Shown piece by piece: positions 22,200 through 33,308 of a DNA stretch of 64,000 nt (position 1 is the stretch's first letter; the number at the start of each line of letters is the position of its first letter). A program made the translations under genes and the position numbers. The stretch lies in assembly GCA_022885665.1 (NCBI GenBank), contig JAGQDJ010000203.1, positions 23,417-87,416 on the forward strand, read 5' to 3'. The stretch is from Triops longicaudatus (taxonomy: Eukaryota; Arthropoda; Branchiopoda; Notostraca; Triopsidae). Under the pieces are notes generated by a model. That model was not told the DNA's origin, ran no database searches, and worked only from the letters and a program-made list of their open reading frames with translations.

Positions 22200-22432
22200 T
22201 TACACCTGTTCTGTCATATTTTCGTATACAAATAAATGATATAAACCCAGAAAACGACTCCAGAAGGTTTCATTGCCTTTCTTCATAAACGCGTCGAGAG
22301 AAATATCGGCTATGGTTTCAAAACTGGCTAACAAATTTCCAGCTCTGTGTAGCGACACATCGGAATGAAAACTTCGCGGATTGTTCTTTAAGCTCTCGTG
22401 TTCAGTGAGTTTGAGAGTCCACGCTGTATTCA
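22200..22432 (-). CDS. Possible terminal exon of an unrecognised gene
   Basis: A 76-residue open frame begins after a possible acceptor (CTACAAAG) near 22432 and has no ATG at its start. It reads HESLKNNPRSFHSDVSLHR, then AGNLLASFETIADISLDAFM, and ends in a stop codon at 22200. The composition resembles a folded protein more than random translation, but I do not recognise it and see no upstream exon with a matching phase. It overlaps the metallothionein 3' UTR in antisense. Chance is a real alternative. Confidence 0.25.
22231..22236 (+). terminator. Poly(A) signal of the metallothionein gene
   Basis: AATAAA 78 nt downstream of the metallothionein stop codon. Confidence 0.6.
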
Positions 22433-22927
22433 CTTTGTAGTTTCGCTAGTTTCTTTTCACTGTCGAATAGCTTTTTCATGAACACACTGTGTCAAAAGTT
22501 CTTGATATTATTTCTCTTCTTACGTAACGGGAGGTAGTGCGCTTGAAAAATCTTTGAACCATGGTTGTTTCCTTTTTGCTGTCTTCTTCGAGATTAAAAG
22601 TAACAATTTTTCACAGTGGCTTATATTTGCACCACTTTTTGAAAAGGTCAGTTTCTTAAATCTCAGCAAGGTGCCATTTTAAATGTACCATAACTTCTAC
22701 GTACTTTCCTTCATCTTCATTCATACACTATTTGAGCAAAAAGAAAAATGTAGCCGAGTTTTCTTCCACTTAGTTTTGTGCCGGGTGCCTCACACAAGTA
22801 TCTCTGAAGAAAAATAGTACATAACTTCATACAAGAAAAGTATAGTAACATCACACAAGTAAGAAAAGACGATTTCAACAATATTGTTTGTTTATTGCAA
22901 AGGGTCCAACTACAGAAAATGTATGGC

Positions 22928-23007
22928 AATGTAGCTCATTTTCTAAGTAGTAAATGTAGCTCATTAATATAAATGTAAAAAATGTAGCTCATTTTCTAAG
23001 TAGTAAA
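22928..23007. repeat. Local duplication of a 27-bp unit
   Basis: The 27-bp string beginning AATGTAGCTCATTTTCTAAG occurs perfectly at 22928-22954 and 22981-23007. A partial third copy (AATGTAGCTCATT) starts at about 22953 between them. Confidence 0.85.
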
Positions 23008-23107
23008 AAAGGTATCGTGGACGGAAATGGGTTGTGAAGAGGAATGTCAAAGGACATCTTTGATTCAGATTCTTGGAAATAAAACAAAGAAGCTAAAGTT
23101 CTACGGT

Positions 23108-23323
23108 TCATACAGCATACTCGCGTTCCACCAGAGCCCTAGTGCTCGCTGTGCTATAGCTGCCGTGATCGAAGACCTCGAATTCCATTTCTTTGTCCGA
23201 GACTCGGGACTCTGCCACGTGACGCGCTTTGCACAATCGATCACCGTACCGCAAGATCATTAGAATCACGAACATGGCAAATAAGGCCACTGGGGTCAAC
23301 GCTGGCCACCAAACGTGAAACAT
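23108..23323 (-). CDS. Small single-pass membrane protein, 71 residues, function unknown
   Basis: A single-exon frame from the ATG at 23323 to the stop codon at 23108. Residues about 5-24 (WWPALTPVALFAMFVILMIL) form one strong transmembrane helix just after the start. A basic patch (RYGDRLCKARH) follows, then an acidic and Ser/Thr-rich tail ending STASTRALVEREYAV. By the positive-inside rule the tail would be cytoplasmic. It lies 123 bp downstream of another small membrane protein on the same strand, so the two may be tandem genes or share a transcript. I do not recognise the family. The frame has no ATG-started competitor, and the composition is unlike translated intergenic DNA. Confidence 0.5.
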   Translation of the reverse strand: MFHVWWPALTPVALFAMFVILMILRYGDRLCKARHVAESRVSDKEMEFEVFDHGSYSTASTRALVEREYAV

Positions 23324-23446
23324 GCTTTTCTTTTTCAATATGGCAACAAGATTTCGAAAAACTATACGACTTAACAATAGAGATAGGACGCTAGTTATGG
23401 ACGGAAGGAGTTTTCAAGAAGGTTTCAGATCGTTCAGGAGAGCTTT

Positions 23447-23719
23447 TCAGAGGTCAACCGGGGGCTGATCTTTGGGCGACGAGATCCACACGGGCAATAT
23501 CCACCTGTTGCCGGTATGGGGATCCAGCCAGTAATACCGAAAGCGGGAACAACACCCTAAAGCGAGATTCAGAATGACCAACAATGCCACGACGATGCAA
23601 ACGACGGTGATGGTGATATAAAACGGGGTGTAGTCGCTCGGTTGGGGTGGAAACGTATTGAATGCGTTCTTGTACGACTCTGTGGCAAAACCTTTGTAGA
23701 TACCGTCTTGGAAAGACAT
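23447..23719 (-). CDS. Small single-pass membrane protein with conserved-looking YWLDPHTGNRW motif, 90 residues
   Basis: A single-exon frame starting at the ATG at 23719 (MSFQDGIYKGFATESYKNAF). A Pro/Tyr-rich stretch leads into a membrane helix at about residues 33-52 (FYITITVVCIVVALLVILNL). A CC pair and a basic turn (CCSRFRYYW) follow, then YWLDPHTGNRWILPVW and the C-terminal PKDQPPVDL. The tail after the helix looks strongly constrained and I believe similar short proteins exist in other arthropods, but I cannot name the family. Upstream (5') lies another divergent gene beginning at 24685. It is followed on the same strand by the 71-residue membrane protein. Confidence 0.7.
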   Translation of the reverse strand: MSFQDGIYKGFATESYKNAFNTFPPQPSDYTPFYITITVVCIVVALLVILNLALGCCSRFRYYWLDPHTGNRWILPVWISSPKDQPPVDL

Positions 23720-24684
23720 CCTTCAATTACTCAGCATCCTGGAAAACAATTCAAACGATTGCTCATTATTTCATCTATTCTTGGAAATAGATGTTTATTC
23801 ACGTTATTTTCTACTAAATTAATTACAAGACGAAATTTTATAACTTTAAATCGAATCAGTAAGACCTAGAGAATCAGTATGACTTAGCAGACCACTTTCA
23901 GTCTATTAACAATTTGTTTAGTTTTCTTATATTTAAAGAAAAGTCGCGCAACAAGCGGCGCCACTAATTTTGAATTTCGCGCCACAGTTGGGAAGCTATT
24001 AATACAAGAATCAAACGGAAGTTAATGGTTTCGGCTCTCTGCAGCCCGTTTTCATAAGGTAATTGTACAATCTCCCTGAATATGGCAACACACTACGCTT
24101 CCGATAACGCGAGTAACTCAAAGAGGTATTGTTTGGAAACCAGAAAACACGCGCTACTTCTCCCTAGCCACACCCCAATTCAAGCGTTAGCACAAAACCG
24201 TTATTTTCGCACTTTTTAATACACACAGCACCGTACTTTTCCCTTGCAACATGACGTAGTAGTTACTCACCTCTGAAAAGTTAATTGAGCAAATTAAATT
24301 TTCGTTGTATCCTTTTAAAATCGGCTCATTCCAAGCTATCAAACAGCGCACGTCTCCCCAACGTTCACAACGCAAACTCCCGAGCCGTGGCGTTTTATCA
24401 CGTTTCTCTTTGAACCCCAATTCTAGCCCGGCTTAGCCCAGCCCTTAAAACCCTACGGGCTCATGTCGTTAGCTCACTTGCCGTTTTGTGGAACGGGCGT
24501 CTTGGCCTTACGGTTTTCCCTCCTTTGCCAAATGCTGTCCGTTACAGGTCGATTAGACCAGATTCGGCAGAGGAAGGAAAAACAGAATCGCGCCAAAACA
24601 CTAGCCATGGGGTATTCCTCCTGTTTATATGGATACAAGTGATTAGTATTCTACTGTAATACAAAACCACGTTTGTAGGAAAAC
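23720..24684. other. Divergent intergenic region between two small membrane-protein genes
   Basis: Nearly 1 kb with no recognised gene. It should contain the promoters of both flanking small genes. A frame at 24187-24420 on the minus strand looks like chance. Confidence 0.4.
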
Positions 24685-24949
24685 ATGGCGATAGATTTCA
24701 GGACAATTCGCTTTCCGCTCATCTTTGGCACGTTTCTTTTGACCTTCTACACGGCATTTGAATACCGGTATTTATCGCAGATTTGTTTTCAAGCGTATGG
24801 TTATTTATTTTGCTTTCTACATTCTCAGACACATGTTTATGCAAGACTTGCCCCAGAAGCGGGAAGAAATGGCCAAAAGCACGGATTTAGAAGGCAAGAA
24901 GTTGCTAGAGCAGAGAATTTTACAGGAAAAGGCTGGAAAAGGATTCTAA
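24685..24949 (+). CDS. Small single-pass membrane protein, 67 residues, possibly a mitochondrial assembly factor
   Basis: Two exons, 24685-24767 and 24829-24949, with a 61-nt GT-AG intron. The protein begins MAIDFRTIRFPLIFGTFLLT and has one helix at about residues 11-26. A charged amphipathic tail follows: DLPQKREEMAKSTDLEGKKL, then LEQRILQEKAGKGF. The layout (short N-terminus, one helix, long charged coil) is that of small inner-membrane assembly factors such as UQCC3 or PET117, but I could not match it to either, so no symbol is given. AATAAA lies at 24974-24979, 25 nt after the stop codon. It converges on transaldolase. Confidence 0.65.
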
Positions 24950-24973
24950 AATGTGTATGTATTCGCTTTAGTA

Positions 24974-24979
24974 AATAAA
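24974..24979 (+). terminator. Poly(A) signal of the 67-residue membrane-protein gene
   Basis: AATAAA 25 nt past the stop codon at 24949. Confidence 0.6.
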
Positions 24980-25074
24980 ACCCAAATGCACCCTTGTTAA
25001 ACACTTCCAAGATAAGTGTAGTCGTTTCCTCACTCCGAAAGAAAAAAATGAATTAAAAATATAGGTTTACCGTT

Positions 25075-25080
25075 TTTATT
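25075..25080 (-). terminator. Poly(A) signal candidate of transaldolase
   Basis: Plus-strand TTTATT reads AATAAA on the minus strand, about 275 nt past the stop codon. Confidence 0.35.
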
Positions 25081-25352
25081 TCTCGTTGAAGAAAAATAAT
25101 TTTCTGATAAAAGAAGGGCAACGATAAACGCTCACATGGAACTGAAATAAAAGTATCCATATATTTAAAAAAAAGATAGTTACATTAATTATTCTGTATT
25201 TTCTCCTAAACACATACAACTACCCGCTATCACCAGGAATGAGTACAAGAATGTAAACCTTTTGTTCTATATCAGAACCTCTTCTTATGCGTTTTGAAGC
25301 TCTGTAAATAGGAATGTTGATTTTCGACCAAACATTTACAAATCAAAGAGCT

Positions 25353-27113
25353 TTAGGCTTGGGCAAGTTTCTCGGCAATCAGCTTCTCCAGCTTTACTGC
25401 GTCCTGGGCGAATTTACGGATGCCTTCGCTCAGTTTGTCCGTGGCCATTTGGTCCTCGTTGAGCATCCAGCGGAATTTCTTCTCGTCCAAGGAAATCTGC
25501 TCCAAATCCGACGTTTTCGCCGCTTCGGCGTCCAGTTCCTTATTAACCTCCACGTCCATGGAAGATAAATCTTCCAATAACTTGGGACTGATGGTCAACA
25601 AATCGCAGCCAGCCAAGGCCAAGACTTCTCCTATAATGGCACAAACCGAAATAATTTAATACATTTATTCGCTTGTAATTTGGCGCGTCGTAAAAATTAG
25701 GCCAGTTACAACTGGCTATAATCCATCGACTACTATCACACAATATTCAAGTTTCCAGTATATCCAGAATGCTAACAATCTCAATTATATTTATCAAGTT
25801 GAACAGATAAAGAGACGAAAGAGATTAGTGGTGAGCCACTTCAAGTTTTGACACGTATTCGACTTATCAGCGCTAACTGATTCATGAAATTTTTTCTTAT
25901 TTAGTACAAAAATGTACAAAAAACAAACTGTGAAAATAAACTATTAGTTGACTTTAAGTACTGATGAATAGCTGAGAGAATATGCATTCAAACAGGTCAT
26001 AAAATTGTATTTTAAATTTGTAATTACCCGTGTTTCTGAACGAGGCTCCCATGACGACAGTTTTGTACCCGAATTTCTTGTAATATTTGTAAATCTGAGA
26101 TACAGATTGCACTCCAGGGTCTTCTTTGGGCTCATATGACTTCTTATTCGTATTGGCAACGTACCTTTAGAGAGTCATTCATTACAGTCGTGTTTTTACT
26201 TCCAAGCTAAGCTTTGCATCCCCGATTTCTAAATCTTACTAGAATTCTCAAGATTAAAAGGTTCAGACTGGACAAGTACTGATACAAAAACAAATAACCA
26301 GTAATAATAAAGGTTTACCAATCCAGAATGCGGCCAACGAAGGGTGAAATGAGTGTCACTCCGGCCTCCGCGCAAGCGACGGCTTGGCAGAACGAAAACA
26401 GCAAAGTTAGGTTGCAATGAACGCCGTGAATCTCTTCCAATTCCCTATTGGAGTAGCCGTAATGAATTAACTGTACAGAAAAAAAAAAACAAGATTTACT
26501 TGGCTGCTTGAATGCCTTCCCAGGTCGAGGCCAGCTTAATTAGGATGCGTTCTTTATCGATTCCTTCTTCTTTATACAACTCAATCAAACGCAAAGCACG
26601 ACTCACGCTACCTTCCTTGTCAAAGGACAATCTGCAATTAGAAACAACTCGTTGTGAAATGAGGCTTTTTTTTTCAATTCTTTTTTTTTTTTAACCTTGA
26701 ATCGACTTCGGTGGAAACTCGTCCAGGGACGATTTTCAAGATTTCGATGCCGAAAAGGACGAAAAGCTTGTCAATTGCGGCGTCAATTTGTTCAGCTTCG
26801 CTCCTAATTAATAAAAAAAAAGTGGTTAACAAGTTACGAGATCAAACGGAAAATAATTTACCCTCCTTGCGCTTTGCCATATGCTATCGCTTTTTCCATC
26901 AAATGCTGGTACTGCGGCAAAGTTGCAGCTTGGAGAAGCAACGAGGGATTGGTAGTGGCATCGGTAGGTTGGTATTTCTTCATGGCTGTAGCGAAAACAG
27001 GTGTCACTATTGCCAGAAGTTGAAATTAGAGTAATTATTGGCTTACCTTCGAAATCTCCAGTATCGGCCACTACCACAGTCATGGCTTTCAATTGTTCCA
27101 AAGCGTTCGGCAT
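25353..27113 (-). CDS. Taldo: Transaldolase (non-oxidative pentose phosphate pathway), complete
   Basis: Seven exons: 27047-27113, 26862-26985, 26696-26803, 26500-26631, 26319-26444, 26028-26164 and 25353-25630. They give 323 residues in perfect phase. From the ATG at 27113 (MPNALEQLKAMTVVVADTGD), the active-site residues fall at exactly the E. coli TalB numbers: Asp17, Asn35 (TTNPS), Glu96 (VSTEVDSR) and the Schiff-base Lys132 (RILIKLASTWEG). Other signatures are LTLLFSFCQAVACAEAGVTL, ISPFVGRILDW and FGYKTVVMGASFRNTGEVLA. The enzyme moves a dihydroxyacetone unit from sedoheptulose-7-phosphate to glyceraldehyde-3-phosphate in the cytosol. The frame stays open upstream of 27113 but has no earlier ATG, and the catalytic numbering supports this start. 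A minus-strand AATAAA candidate is at 25075-25080. Confidence 0.97.
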
Positions 27114-30100
27114 GTTGAATTTAGGCTTGAAAAACCTTAACAAGTGACTACTTTACAAGGAATGAGAGATTAGCAGTGACAATCCTTCAATTTATGCTCG
27201 ATTTAATCTAGATCGATTTGAAGGTTACGCCGGTCTGTAGGTTAACAGAGCGTTCTAAATAGTAAGCGCCGAACGACTGTGGTTAGCAAATAAAATCTGG
27301 ACCCTGCCAAGATGGCCTACGGAAATTTTAACTATATACACACATCAAGAGATGGCGGGTGTGAAGCAAATCGGATGTAAGATTCCGTTAATAATCTTTC
27401 AAATGAAACTTACAAATTCAGGATAAATCAGGGCAAAGATATACAAATGATTGAGTAAACATATACCTAAACATATACCTACACCTTTTGTACCAAATCT
27501 GATCAAATAATATTTACGAATGGTTAAGTTGTGTAATGTCTGACTTACCGATGAAAGAATTACAGTAATACTGAAGCACGATGGCGTTAGTCAAAGGTAC
27601 GATTAATAAACTGAAGAGTTGTTTCTTGGTACGATTCCAGACTGCTACTGACGAGCGAAAGTTAATTTCGAGGAACAATTTAGTTTCTTTCGTATTGGCG
27701 TTCCGGCCGGATTACTGCCTCTGCGAAGGTTTTTCAATCCAGCGTAACCTTTTTGTGTGAATTTTCACTGCTTGTCCCTGTGCAGCTTTCGTTACGTCTT
27801 ACGATACGCTATATGACTGCCATATTCTGTCGAAAGAATTTTGCGGTCAAGGCGGTTTCCCTTCAGTCCACTTTCCCTTCCGTTCTGTACTCAAAGCACC
27901 ACATTCGTTAGACGTCATCCTTCGCTCCATAGCTTCCAATGTAAACAAAATCATAATTTTACAACTCATAAAATCGCCTATGTTTAACTATGGCATGATC
28001 TCATACCCTTTCTTGTCACAAAGCTGTCCCTTAAGTCATTTCCCGTGTTTTTCACCGCCACATACTAATAGAAAATGAGAGATTTTATAAGTTTCCAAAA
28101 GAACGGTGCAAATGAAACAAAGCTTCAGGGCCTTCATTCCTTCGTTTATTCCTTCTTTCTTTCAGGAAATTTATTTGTATAATTTCGTCGCAAGAATTCT
28201 TTCAGACCGATGTATAATAATTCCTTTTTCAAGAAAAATCCCTATTTCTATTTCAAAGCCAACTCCCATCATAAATCCGTTGGTGTTAACATTTCCCCCT
28301 TGATCTTCGTTTTTTCGTACACCATTTCCACTGTTTCGGCTAACTTTCATTTATTCGACCAAGGGAATCATTGGGTTTCCCGGCATATCATTATGGTAAT
28401 CCGAAAGGTTCGGAAAAAAGAAGGTTAAAAAATGCTTATCTCCGTCACGCTTTAAACGATCGTTTCGAGCCTTTAAACTCTGGAGAAAGAAAAACAAAGG
28501 GAATTCCTTGGCAATTAGGTGAATTCTATCTTTGGGGAAAACTCTCAAACTTGCGACACACGCGTGTTTTAAATCTCCCTTTCTGTGGGAAAATTCCTCT
28601 AAACCACAGTTTATTCGTACATTGCTTTCTTTCCGCTTCTTGCGATTCGCCACTTCATTTTACTCTAACGCATTGATAATTGCAGTCAATAATGGTATTT
28701 ATATACTTTCAAACTTTCATGTTAGATTACATTGATTTTGTTTATCGGTACAGTATTTATTATCGATTTACTCAGCTATTAAAGTCTATTTTTTACTTAT
28801 TACGCTTTATTTAGTATTATGCTTTCTTTTTGTAGGAAAATGGGATAAGCAGTCCGTTTTCTTTCGAAAAGGGGACCCAAATTATAATAACGTGGCGGGA
28901 AGAAAAGCAAAGGCATGGAAACACAATGCAAAGCGTCTCGGTTCCTGAAAAGTCATGACGTCCAATTGGACTTGGGCTTTTTTTCGTCTATACTAAACAA
29001 TGCCCTCCCCTTGTAAACGTTTTCGGGATGTCCTCGGCTCTCTCTCACACACACTGCAGCTCCGAGAACCTTTAACCATAGAGTTTAACCTCGCTGTGTG
29101 TTGTACGGCTCTGTCGGCGTTTTTTGGATGTTCTAATCTTCACCGGAAACTGACCTTGCGTCTTGACCGTCGCTAATCATAATGTTGCTAAGGAAACCTC
29201 GACGTTCCTCTCTCCCACTGTTAGGCACATAGAGCAGTGGAGAGCTAATACACGCCAAATTAGAGGAAGTGACAAGTGGGTTGTCTTGATGGCTTGTCCG
29301 TCCTATTAAAGGTTTCGCAACAAGTGCAGCACTTGGAGCTCACCGTGAGTTTCCTTCAAGAGTGTGGCCCCTTGCCTGTAGGTATTGTTCTGTTTAGCTT
29401 TCCCACCGTCCGGGAAGGGAAATGTTTCTCCCTCCTTCATTTCCGTCGCTAATACTTAACGAAAATGCATCTATTAACAGTAACTCGAAAGGAATGTTTT
29501 TTTCGCTGTATGAAAAGGGGGTAGACTTCCGGAATATGTATTTACTGCATAGCAACACAGCAACGAACAAGTTTGCCTGTAGATCATGGGAGAAAAAGGG
29601 GAAATTAGCCGAACAGAAGGGGGCGCTGCAAGAATTTGGCGGCGATGTATGCGGGAAAAGTGAGTTCCCACGTGGGGTAACACCGGAAACGGGCGTTTAT
29701 AGAATGAGAATGATTGTACTCAATACTTGATTAGCTCTGCGAGTTCTTGTTGACGTCCCTTTTGAATTCTTTTAACCTGTTACGCTTACGCTGTTTTACC
29801 ATTGTTTTGGTGCCTTGACCTAATTGTAATTCTTTAATACTAAAATAGAGATCGATTATTTCAAGTTTCTCACGGGTGGGTTCAAAAGCTTTTTAAAAAT
29901 ATTTCTGTTAAAAAATGTTTTCATATTTGTAGCTGAAACTATTCCTTCAGCTTTTTAAGTTCCATTCTGGAGTTCCACAAAGGTCTGTACTTCTTCACAA
30001 AAATCTCATAAAAAAAATCAAATGAATAAGATTACTTATTTTACTTTCTAGAAAATTTTTATGATGTTATCTTGAATGACTGAATATTGCGTGCTAAACT

Positions 30101-33100
30101 TATTTGTCCCCAAATATGCCAGAGAAAGTGGATTACCAAATTTTTATAATACCGTGCTTTTCGATAATACCGGATATACGAGAGTTGCGTCAATGTCTAA
30201 CAACATTTTCTGTCATAACCTGCCAAACATGATGAGAGAAATTTATTGGAAATCAAGATTCCGGATATGCCGTGGTCCAAGGTAAAAGAGGTTTGTAGCT
30301 GGATGAAATGCAGATTCGTGGTTTGGATTTAAAAAAATAATCTTTTAACATTGAAAGAGGGAATTTGAACGTCATGATGAGCACCAGGGAAGTATTTCCA
30401 GTAACACACCGAAGGATTCAAGGATACACCCCACATGGATAGTATACCCACAGAACGAGGAAATAAAAAAAAAAAAATGAATGGATCCTGACTCATCGAC
30501 GACAAGCTCACATATGGTCCAGGGACCTGTTGAAAAGACTTACGCTTAAACCAAAATCTAAACATGTCTAACGGAAAACATTGTTCACAATAACTTCCGT
30601 TAGTTATGTCAAACCGTAGCAATTCATATTGCTATCTATTTTTCTGTTTTCGCAAATATCCTTGCTACAATAAGCTTAGAAACACAAGACGTTTGTTGGT
30701 CACGTTGTATTGTATACCCCAAAGTCCGCACAAGTTTTCCGTTACGGTTAGGACGACATGTGAATAGGAGTAACGTAAACGTTCGATTTTTACATGTGGT
30801 CGTCGACCTGTTGAAAAGAGTTGTTGAGCAAAGAAACTCAATGGTCCTATCCGTTTGTGCATGTAGCGCTGGTTATGTGGCGGTAGCCATGCAAGTTATG
30901 TTCCGCGTATTTAAGCTCCATTGGAATGAGAAGCAGAAAATCCCTTCCTGAACGTTAGCGAAGGAATCTAGGGCCGAAATTCGTTAAATGAAGTGCGAAG
31001 CAAACAGAAGACGAGTGCTCATTATTTTTCACGCCCTTTTCCGGCCCCCAGGGTGGGGACCAACGCGAAGATCTTATGTGACACAAAGGCAAGACTTGCT
31101 TGTCGAAGGTTGTAAGCGCTTTGTGTGTGCATGGAGATTCACATGTCCCTTGCTTCTTTTGCCCATATCCCCCCCCCCCTTTAATTTCATGTTCTTCTTC
31201 TCTTCGAAGACTGGCCTCAAAAGAAAGCAGAGCCTTCCTACACAGCTCTCTTAACCGACTTGCGACCCGAAGAGATTTGAGATGAAATGGTTGGAAGCCG
31301 CGTGGGCAACTCGAAAAGGAAGCTGCGGTTATTCACTCTCTCGTCGAGCATCTCTGCCCCCCAAAACTCACGAGATCCTTCGTTTTGAACCTTTTAACAG
31401 GTTTTCCACCATGTGCTGTTACTGCAATAGCTTACGTTAGCTAGAAAAGGGTCTGGACGTATTTTGTCCTTCTCTTTCTTGCGATATAGAAGATTGTCTC
31501 GATAGACATCAGCATAACCTAATCATTCATCGAGGATTTGTCGGACTGGGCAACGAATTCCGTCCGTCTCGTAGACTAATACCGAGAAATGTTCGTATCT
31601 TTTACGGGGAATTAGAAAGCAATAAGAACAGATCTTTCTTTGACACACAGAGGAAAAGGATAGATAAAAATTTTATGTAATCTCTGTAGGAAAAGGAATA
31701 CTTAATAAATGGCGCCTTGATTCTGTCATTGTGATATCCCGACTAAATGGAGGCCGAGTTGGTCAAATAAAATTTCCATTCATATTTAAAAGTCCATTTG
31801 AACTTTGAAATATCTTCAAACTTTGACTAAGAAAAAAAAGTGAACAGCCAAAGAAAACCGAGAAGTAGGCTTGATCTGAGCCTGGTATATTCGAAAGGTT
31901 AAGAGATAACGGAATAAAACCGTAAAACAACATCGCAACTAATAATTTTAAACGAATTTCGCACTTTCGAAAGAAACTAAACGAAACAATGAAAATACAA
32001 AAAAGCAAACAACACCGAACGCTTCTCGAAGAAAACGAATCAAGCTTCGACCTTGCTTTTTGCTTTATAACGATCAATAAACTGATTTTACTTAGAAAAA
32101 CAAATTCGATGTGTGGTCGGAGAAAGCAGAGAAAAGCAACACAGCGCTTTTACAAATCGAAAAAGCATCGCAAAGAAAGTTTTAGATAATTTTTCAAACG
32201 TGATCTTTTATAGAAACATTTTTGCTCGAAATATCGACACGTTTTTGAAATTTGTTAATCTTTTTAACGTTCTTGGAAGGAAAAGAAGACAATCAGCTGT
32301 GAACTTGGGGATTTTTTTTTTTTAAAGTAACCTAAAAAAGTATATCAAGTTCGAGCTTTTGAGTTTATATAAAATCTCTGTGACATTTTGCCGCAAGCTT
32401 GAAAGAGGGGTTCGGTAGCTCTTTTTCTTCCGTTTTCGGTTCAAGTATTGATAAGACTCAGTGCGGATGACTTCATATTCCGGAAACTGGTTTATCTTCT
32501 TCGGTTTAGATTAGCTGGCCATGTGTGGGGCTAAAGCGGCGTGGAGGGCATGGGAGAGCTCCATGTCTTTGCAACTTTGTCAGCGTGCTTCTATCCGAAG
32601 CTGAAGAACGGAAAATTTGCCAGACATGGAGAAACGGAGCTGGAAAGAGAGAAGCTTGTTGAATGTGGAAGAGTGGGACTTGTTCTCCAGGAGAGCTAGT
32701 TTGTCCTGCCCTAAGCACTGTTTCATTGACGCCAGCTGGCTTACGAGCTCTAGGCTCCTTTGGCAATTGTAGGTTGGCCACAGCCCTCTATCGGCATGCC
32801 ATTTGCCGTGCATAGGAACTGGGCTACACTGGACCTAAGGCCCAGGCCAAAACGTCCGCAACACCGTCGAACTTCAGTCTGGGTACTGTAGAGCTAGAGG
32901 CAGGATCGTGCTGGAGAAGTACAGCGTTTTTTTTCTCCAAAGGGAGCTTGAACTACCTGGCGCGACCCACGGCCCTAGTTCTTCAGTGCAGAGCCAACTT
33001 CAGTCGCGACAACAACGGAGGGTTCTCTTTCGCATCGTTTCTGTTGTGACGGCAGTCTTCACGTGTTTTCTCCCTCGCCCAAGTGGGAAACGTGCTTCGT

Positions 33101-33308
33101 ACAGGAGGGAGAGAAACGTGCATCAGTGACTCGCTTTTACTCCCGCAATATTTTCGTGTTTTCTCAAGTTTTGCCACTACCACGAAGGAATTTTCTGGAT
33201 TTTTCAGTGCTTTATCCCGACGAGTATTACTTCACTGGAATAATTCGTAGAGTGCGGAAGAGCAATAAGACCAATTTAATCAAAAGGACCGAGTTGACTA
33301 AGCAGAGA
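27114..33308. other. 6.2-kb intergenic region between transaldolase and cyclin D
   Basis: This separates two diverging genes. I see no recognisable gene. Open frames up to about 100 codons (for example 28351-28653 minus and 29422-29730 plus) have no motifs, and splice-linked partners were not found. It should hold the transaldolase promoter at the left and the cyclin D promoter and 5' UTR at the right (about 32.9-33.3 kb). Short simple tracts include CT/CA runs near 29040-29055 and poly-T at about 32313-32323. Confidence 0.5.

Noticed and set aside
22200..22432. Treating the antisense frame below metallothionein as a firm gene
   Set aside because: No ATG and no upstream exon were found, so it is listed only as a weak possibility.
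33063..33308. In-frame open extension upstream of the cyclin D start
   Set aside because: The frame is open for 82 codons but contains no ATG. The ATG at 33309 has a strong context and places LxCxE where D cyclins have it.
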